This document shows, piece after piece, positions 6,057 through 9,783 of a stretch of 9,783 bases of DNA. The notes beneath the pieces are model-generated. The model was not told the origin of the DNA and searched no databases. It worked only from the letters and a program-made list of their open reading frames with translations. The position numbers and the translations under genes are program-made. This DNA comes from XYB1-FULL-44-23 sp964441445. Lineage in GTDB: Bacteria; Patescibacteriota; Microgenomatia; CAZETR01; Amesbacteraceae. Position 1 is the stretch's first letter; every line of letters begins with the position of its first letter. The DNA lies in contig CAYTYO010000025.1 of assembly GCA_964441445.1 (NCBI GenBank), positions 1-9,783 of the forward strand, in the 5' to 3' direction.

Positions 6057-6593
6057 ATGCCAACAGAAGATAAATGTCCCAAATGCGGTTCACCGCTCTC
6101 GCCAATTTCCGAAACTGCGACAGGCAGGAAGCTCCAACGTTGTTCTAATGGTTCCTGGGACAAGGAAACCAAGAAGAATGTCGGCTGTGATTATGTGAAA
6201 TGGATTGCCGTTGAACCGGTGACCTTGGATGAAAACTGTCCCAAGTGCGGCTCACCCTTAACTCTGCAAGTTACCCGTTTCGGCAAAAAAATGAAGAAGT
6301 GCAGTACCGGTGGTTGGGATAAAGACGCCAAAAAGTCAACCGGTTGCGACTATGTGGAATGGATAAACGGCACGACCGAGCCCTTGGATGAAAAGTGTCC
6401 GAAGTGTGGCGAAAATTTGGTTCTGTATACCACAGCCGCAGGTAAAAAAATGAAAAAATGTTCTACCTCAGGCTGGGACAGGGAAGCTAAAAAAGCGACA
6501 GGCTGCGACTATATCGAATGGCTCAAAGTTGAATATGCTAAAGCCGGCGAAGGCGAAGAGTTTCTTCCCCCCTTCCCCGAGGACGAAGCTTAA
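6057..6593 (+). CDS. Stand-alone protein of three topoisomerase-type zinc ribbons
   Basis: 178 aa from the ATG at 6057. An in-frame ATG at 6015 would add 14 residues unlike the repeat and would lie within the putative operator and upstream of the -10, so it is not preferred. Three tandem units of 53-54 residues each hold four Cys: C7/C10/C29/C44, C61/C64/C82/C97 and C114/C117/C135/C150. The pattern is CPKCG(S/E)xL, then 17-18 residues to KKC-S or QRC-S, then 14 residues to GCDYxxW. This resembles the C-terminal zinc ribbons of type IA DNA topoisomerases, but with a longer GWDK-x-AKK loop and with no topoisomerase catalytic part. An acidic tail (163-178, GEGEEF...PEDEA) closes it. Such ribbons bind single-stranded DNA or RNA, so a nucleic-acid-binding role is likely but unproven. 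It leads a probable two-gene unit with the DUF5701-like gene 36 nt downstream. Confidence 0.75.
   Translation: MPTEDKCPKCGSPLSPISETATGRKLQRCSNGSWDKETKKNVGCDYVKWIAVEPVTLDENCPKCGSPLTLQVTRFGKKMKKCSTGGWDKDAKKSTGCDYVEWINGTTEPLDEKCPKCGENLVLYTTAAGKKMKKCSTSGWDREAKKATGCDYIEWLKVEYAKAGEGEEFLPPFPEDEA
6072..6521 (+). repeat. Three tandem zinc-ribbon coding repeats (about 160 nt period)
   Basis: Units at about 6072-6206, 6234-6365 and 6393-6521 encode the same Cys4 pattern. Units 2 and 3 are closest to each other (shared GKKMKKCST and the WD-x-x-AKK-x-TGCDY block), which suggests a later duplication of those two. Confidence 0.7.
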
Positions 6594-6629
6594 ATATTCC
6601 CCTGATCTTCCCCAAACCCCTAAAATTTT

Positions 6630-7196
6630 ATGGACGAACTTAATCGCCAACTAACTCATCTCAAAGGTTTAGGCTATCCTCTAACCGAAGACCAAACAGA
6701 TTCCTTACGTCGGAAATCATCTTCATTCCCGTCCGATGTTTCATTCATAGTCGTAGTCAAACACACTTTATTTCCGTTTGAAAAAATGCTTACTGCCATT
6801 AAACGGGAAGGAGAAACCGCTTTCAGTGTTCTGTCGCCAAGTGAACTTTCCGAATTCACTCCCATAGAAGACATCCGTTTGCCGGCAGACGACTGCTATC
6901 TTTTAATCGACGTCGACACCGGCGCGGAAAGTTTAAATCTTACTCCGACAGCAGGGTTGGATTTTGTAAAGTCGAAGCACCGCACTCCGCTTACCATCGA
7001 AGAAGGTATTGCCGTCATGACCCACCATCCGGAATTTCTGCAGAAAAATCATTGTTTTTACCTTTCCGGATCTCGCTGTGGTGACAAACGTGTTCCCGCA
7101 TTTTGGTTAAGTGACGGGAAGCCAAAACTCGGTTGGTGCTGGGCTGGAAATCCTCATACTTGGCTTGGAACCGCTTCGTGTTCGACCAGGATTTAA
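6630..7196 (+). CDS. DUF5701-like protein of unknown function
   Basis: 188 aa. The whole chain resembles the DUF5701 proteins common in Actinobacteria: an N-terminal helical part (LKGLGYPLTEDQ, 11-22), then YLLIDVDTG (90-98), SLNLTP (101-106), RTPLTIEEGIAV (118-129), SGSRCGDKRVPAFWL (146-160) and LGWCWAGNPHTWLGTASC (167-184). The assignment is from memory of the family and its function is not known. The dense Cys/His/Trp/Asp conservation in the last 45 residues hints at a binding or catalytic site. No signal peptide or membrane helix is seen, so it is probably cytosolic. It lies 36 nt after the zinc-ribbon gene on the same strand. TAAAAT at 6621-6626 is only 3 nt before the ATG, and no Shine-Dalgarno is present. 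Its TAA stop shares the palindromic TTAA (7193-7196) with the convergent endonuclease gene. Confidence 0.72.
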   Translation: MDELNRQLTHLKGLGYPLTEDQTDSLRRKSSSFPSDVSFIVVVKHTLFPFEKMLTAIKREGETAFSVLSPSELSEFTPIEDIRLPADDCYLLIDVDTGAESLNLTPTAGLDFVKSKHRTPLTIEEGIAVMTHHPEFLQKNHCFYLSGSRCGDKRVPAFWLSDGKPKLGWCWAGNPHTWLGTASCSTRI

Positions 7197-7987
7197 TCTC
7201 GGACGTCGTGGTATAGCTTATCAAAAATTGCCACAATCTCCGGATCGTTTCCTATCTCTTCCATATATTTATTAATGTCCTCGTACTTCGTTTGGAAAAA
7301 AGCCTTAAATAGTTGTTCCCCTCGCATCACATTTCTGGCCGGAGTGTGAATTGGCCCGTATCTGACATCTGGATTGTAATAATAAATAATCGGTTTTAAC
7401 TCATCTGGTGTATCTATGTTGTAACGTACTGCCAGTCCCGCCCACGTCTTTAAAAATTTTCGGTTTATATCCGCAAATTTACCCGTATCATGGTCGTCAT
7501 TGTATTTCAGTTCAGTGTAGATCATCACTCCGGCTGTAGTTTTAAATAACCCGTCAATATCTTTAACAATTCCCTGCCTTCCGTTTTCGTCGGCTTTTTT
7601 CTCTATCTCAATTATTTGTAACAGCAGCCGATCAAATTCTGGTGTGCAGTCCGCTGCATGTCCTGAAAGCTGCCGGCTGGTAATGTAGGTGTCGATTAGT
7701 GCATCAGTCGTATGTGTGAAGAACAGCTTAATTTTTTTCCCCGAATCCGGCATGGACTCAACTCCCGGATCATTTTCAACCAGATTGGAAAGCATTTTCT
7801 CAATAAAATTCCCGAACTTAATGTTTAATCCCTGTAAGACACCGCCCAATACCCGGTACTTAATCGGGATAAAGTGCTTTTTACCTTCATGTTTTTTTAT
7901 CAACTTACGGATATTTCTCTCGCTCGTGCTGTTCGCCAATATCTCATTTACGGTTTGCCGGAAGCTCGCAATCAATGCCTCATTCAT
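7193..7987 (-). CDS. Type II restriction endonuclease, probably cutting GANTC (HinfI-type partner)
   Basis: 264 aa. A candidate PD-(D/E)XK active site is seen as KDIDGLFKT (142-150, D145) followed by YTELKYNDDHD (157-167, E159-L-K161), with the usual beta-turn-beta spacing of about 13 residues. The N-terminal half is helical and charged. The C-terminal half has YYYNPDVRYGP (202-212) and TPARNVMRGEQLFKAFF (215-231), which may form the DNA-binding part. The start codon overlaps the methyltransferase stop as ATGA (7984-7987), so the two are translationally coupled, methyltransferase first. This order and the identity of the methyltransferase make a cognate restriction enzyme the best reading, and GANTC is inferred from the partner, not from this protein. 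It could also be a TdeIII-like family member. No DNA-binding control (C) protein gene is present. Confidence 0.8.
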   Translation of the reverse strand: MNEALIASFRQTVNEILANSTSERNIRKLIKKHEGKKHFIPIKYRVLGGVLQGLNIKFGNFIEKMLSNLVENDPGVESMPDSGKKIKLFFTHTTDALIDTYITSRQLSGHAADCTPEFDRLLLQIIEIEKKADENGRQGIVKDIDGLFKTTAGVMIYTELKYNDDHDTGKFADINRKFLKTWAGLAVRYNIDTPDELKPIIYYYNPDVRYGPIHTPARNVMRGEQLFKAFFQTKYEDINKYMEEIGNDPEIVAIFDKLYHDVRD

Positions 7988-9084
7988 TTTTGTATCAGCT
8001 TGTTATCACTCAAATATTTTTGTCTTATCTCGTCCAGGGACATCATACCCGTTCCTTTTTTCACAAACCAGTGGTCCCAGCCATTGCATGGAGATCCCTT
8101 CATGTAATGGCTACCGGCCGCATGTATCGATCCTTCAAATCCGTCCGACGTCCGCACTCTTCCGTCCGGCTTGATTGCCCCGGTTAGTTTTAAGTTTTTC
8201 TTGAAAATTAATTTATCTCCGGGTCGTAAATAGTTTTCTTCAACCAGGCTGGAAAAATCTATCCGCGGCGCCAACTTTTTTTGGCTCCTAACCTCAAACA
8301 CCTGCTCATCAATATTTATGGAAGAAATATCGTCAATTCTTTTTTGCGCATATTTAATGTACTTTTTATCCAATTCAATCCCTATCCATTTTCTCCCCAG
8401 AATTTTTGCCACTGCCCCGGTCGTGCCGCTTCCGAAAAACGGGTCCAGAACGACATCTCCAAGCTTGCTCGAAGACACTATCACCCGGTAAAGTAAGGAC
8501 ATGGGTTTTTGCGTTGAATGCACTTTCTTACCGGCTTCATCTTTAATGCGTTCTTTACCGGTCGCAAGGGACAGCAGCCACCAGTCGCTGCGCATTTGCA
8601 GATCGCCGTTTAAATTCTTCATGGCGTGATGGTTAAAGGTATATTTGCCCCCTTTATTCCTGCTGGCCCAGATCAGCGTTTCATGCGCGTTGGTAAATCT
8701 CACCCCACGGAAATTCGGCATTGGGTTAGTTTTTACCCATACCACATCGTTTAATATCCAGTATCCTAAGTCCTGCATTATTTTTCCCACCCGGAAAATA
8801 TTGTGGTACGAGCCAATCACCCAAATTGCCCCGGTAGGTTTTAGGATCCGTTTACACTCGGTCAGCCATTCAATGGTAAATTTGTCATAATCTTCGAATG
8901 TTGCAAACTGGTCCCAGCTATCGTTCACTGCGTCCACCTTTGTCATGTTCGGACGGTGCAGTTCTTTCCTTAGCTGCAAATTGTAAGGTGGATCGGCAAA
9001 TATCAGATCCACGCTTTTTTCCGGCATTGACCTCATCACCTTAATACAGTCTCCCTGAATAATTGTATTTAATTTCATAGTCAT
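7984..9084 (-). CDS. Adenine-N6 DNA methyltransferase, CcrM/M.HinfI type (predicted GANTC)
   Basis: 366 aa. It has the beta-class order, with DPPY (31-34) before the SAM-binding DPFFGSGTTG (214-223). The sequence follows CcrM/M.HinfI closely: FADPPYNLQL, KVDAVNDSWDQF (49-60), IWVIGSYHNIFRVG (87-100), LNDVVW (111-116), NPMPNFRG (120-127), NAHETLIWAS (132-141), STQKP (190-194) and LLYRVI (197-202). The C-terminal domain of about 90 residues (265-355) with GSIHAAGS (318-325) and CNGWDHW (333-339) is the extra DNA-recognition domain of CcrM-like enzymes (RAMA-like). It would methylate the A of GANTC and protect the host from the overlapping endonuclease. Because the endonuclease is attached, this is an R-M methyltransferase, not an orphan cell-cycle enzyme. 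The start at 9084 is supported by a TATAAT exactly 6 nt upstream; a second ATG lies at 9078. Confidence 0.95.
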   Translation of the reverse strand: MTMKLNTIIQGDCIKVMRSMPEKSVDLIFADPPYNLQLRKELHRPNMTKVDAVNDSWDQFATFEDYDKFTIEWLTECKRILKPTGAIWVIGSYHNIFRVGKIMQDLGYWILNDVVWVKTNPMPNFRGVRFTNAHETLIWASRNKGGKYTFNHHAMKNLNGDLQMRSDWWLLSLATGKERIKDEAGKKVHSTQKPMSLLYRVIVSSSKLGDVVLDPFFGSGTTGAVAKILGRKWIGIELDKKYIKYAQKRIDDISSINIDEQVFEVRSQKKLAPRIDFSSLVEENYLRPGDKLIFKKNLKLTGAIKPDGRVRTSDGFEGSIHAAGSHYMKGSPCNGWDHWFVKKGTGMMSLDEIRQKYLSDNKLIQK

Positions 9085-9090
9085 TTTTGC

Positions 9091-9096
9091 ATTATA
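9091..9096 (-). promoter_or_regulatory. -10 element for the methyltransferase/endonuclease operon
   Basis: A perfect TATAAT on the minus strand, 6 nt (GCAAAA) before the ATG at 9084, places transcription start on the start codon (leaderless). It overlaps the rightward -10 by four bases. No clear -35 is seen. Confidence 0.5.
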
Positions 9097-9098
9097 CT
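9093..9098 (+). promoter_or_regulatory. -10 element for the thermonuclease gene
   Basis: TATACT (5 of 6 to TATAAT) lies 10 nt before the ATG at 9109, for a leader of about 4 nt. It shares bases 9093-9096 with the leftward -10, so polymerase could occupy only one promoter at a time. TTTTG (9085-9089) and CAAAA (9103-9107) form an inverted repeat centred on the pair. Confidence 0.4.
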
Positions 9099-9108
9099 AG
9101 AACAAAAC

Positions 9109-9783
9109 ATGCCCGCAGTTAGAAAAAAGCGGCCGGTTGCCAGATGGAAAAAAATGGCTGCCGGACTTGCAGCCACAGTTTCGTTAGGAGCCGGCGGAAT
9201 AGGCGTGTATAAAAGTCTGCCCTTTTTCATTGGTGAAAAAGTAATTCGGGTCATCGATGGGGATACCTTTATCCTGGAAAATAATCAATCAATCAAATTA
9301 ATGGGAGTTAATGCCCCCGAACCGGAAAACTGTTATGGTGCAGAATCTACAGCCTTCCTTAAAAAGTTAGTCGAAGGTAAAAGAGTTTTTCTTCGCGAAC
9401 CCGTAACCGACATTTATCGCCGCATTATTGCACTTGTTTATTTGGACAAAAAACTTGTTAACGAAATGGTCATCCGCCAGGGCTATGGATTGTATATGCG
9501 GGCAGGTGAATCGGCGACAGCTCAAATGAGTGCTGCAAATGTTTATGCCCGAACCCATAGCATCGGCATCTTCAGTCCTAATTGTTATCAGCAGCATCCT
9601 CCTAATCCTAAATGCGCAATTAAGGGAAATATTGATCGAAACAAAAAAGTCTGGGTCTACATCCTGCCCGCATGCACCTATTACGACGTTTCAGTTATTG
9701 AAAAATTTAAAGGGGAACGCTGGTTCTGCACCGAAACTGAAGCTAAAAAGGCCGGTTTTACTAAATTTGCTTATTGCCCCTGA
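9109..9783 (+). CDS. Membrane-anchored or secreted thermonuclease (SNase) homologue with Cys-containing C-terminal domain
   Basis: 224 aa, ending at a TGA on the last base of the window. A basic N-terminus (RKKRPVARWKK) and a weakly hydrophobic segment (about 16-40) act as anchor or signal. The staphylococcal-nuclease OB-fold runs from about 43 to 156: VIRVIDGDTF (45-54), IKLMGVNAPEPE (62-73), Y103-R-R105, and LVNEMVIRQGYG (116-127). E71 and R105 match the catalytic Glu43 and Arg87 of staphylococcal nuclease, and D50/D52 cover the calcium-binding Asp region. Arg35 is replaced by K63 and Asp40 by N68, so activity may be altered. The C-terminal part (about 168-224) with KCAIKGNI, ILPACTYYD and RWFCTETEAKKAGF is the small domain often attached to such nucleases (sunset/Excalibur-like, from memory). 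An extracellular role in breaking down DNA for nucleotide salvage would suit a reduced genome, but this is inference. Confidence 0.88.
   Translation: MPAVRKKRPVARWKKMAAGLAATVSLGAGGIGVYKSLPFFIGEKVIRVIDGDTFILENNQSIKLMGVNAPEPENCYGAESTAFLKKLVEGKRVFLREPVTDIYRRIIALVYLDKKLVNEMVIRQGYGLYMRAGESATAQMSAANVYARTHSIGIFSPNCYQQHPPNPKCAIKGNIDRNKKVWVYILPACTYYDVSVIEKFKGERWFCTETEAKKAGFTKFAYCP

Noticed and set aside
7689..8174. 161-codon plus-strand open frame
   Set aside because: Antisense to the R-M genes, no family features, and its codons mirror the real genes.
7984..9084. Orphan cell-cycle methyltransferase (CcrM proper)
   Set aside because: The ATGA-coupled downstream gene has a plausible nuclease active site, so an R-M pair is more likely.
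7193..9783. R-M genes and nuclease as a mobile island
   Set aside because: No integrase, transposase, direct repeats or tRNA target could be seen at either edge, and composition looks like the rest.
1..9783. Recoded TGA (Gly) genetic code as in some CPR lineages
   Set aside because: Two well-supported genes end in TGA at the expected place, and no conserved protein has an in-frame TGA.

Overview
This 9.8 kb window is very densely coded (no gene-free stretch above about 60 nt) and looks like a metagenomic scaffold from a Candidate Phyla Radiation / Patescibacteria bacterium, perhaps a Microgenomates-type lineage. That assignment is inference. It rests on small envelope proteins with Pro/Thr linkers, an LCP protein in an operon with a sugar-dehydrogenase-like propeller, a nuclease with a Cys-containing C-terminal domain, overlapping genes, hardly any Shine-Dalgarno sequences, and a 100-N scaffold gap. 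TGA is used as a stop (methyltransferase, thermonuclease), so the recoded TGA=Gly lineages are unlikely.

Layout from left to right. (1) 1-3169, minus strand: a three-gene operon, read right to left, of a Cas4/RecB-like PD-(D/E)XK protein, a LytR-CpsA-Psr (LCP) glycopolymer transferase, and a PQQ-type sugar dehydrogenase that runs off the left edge just before its C-terminus. (2) 3221-3898, plus: a small HlyD-like adaptor with no membrane anchor. It is convergent with, and overlaps, (3) 3875-5980, minus: an ABC exporter (containing the 100-N gap) followed by a secreted SLT-type lytic transglycosylase. (4) 6057-7196, plus: a stand-alone protein of three topoisomerase-type zinc ribbons, then a DUF5701-like protein. 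(5) 7193-9084, minus: a type II restriction-modification pair, with a CcrM/HinfI-type adenine methyltransferase (predicted GANTC) overlapping a PD-(D/E)XK-type endonuclease by ATGA. (6) 9109-9783, plus: a membrane-anchored staphylococcal-nuclease homologue.

Two themes: cell envelope work (LCP, lytic transglycosylase, ABC exporter, adaptor, sugar dehydrogenase) and DNA handling or defence (R-M pair, secreted nuclease, PD-(D/E)XK protein, zinc-ribbon protein). The most coherent regulatory signal is that all three divergent intergenic regions (3170-3220, 5981-6056, 9085-9108) carry -10 hexamers only 6-14 nt from the start codons on both strands. This points to leaderless or very short-leader transcripts. 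Small inverted repeats lie between the paired promoters. No CRISPR array, tRNA, rRNA, integrase or transposase was seen. The window does not show a clearly new multi-gene system. The best candidates for new biology are the shared R-M/nuclease promoter, the triple zinc-ribbon protein and the leaderless promoter architecture.
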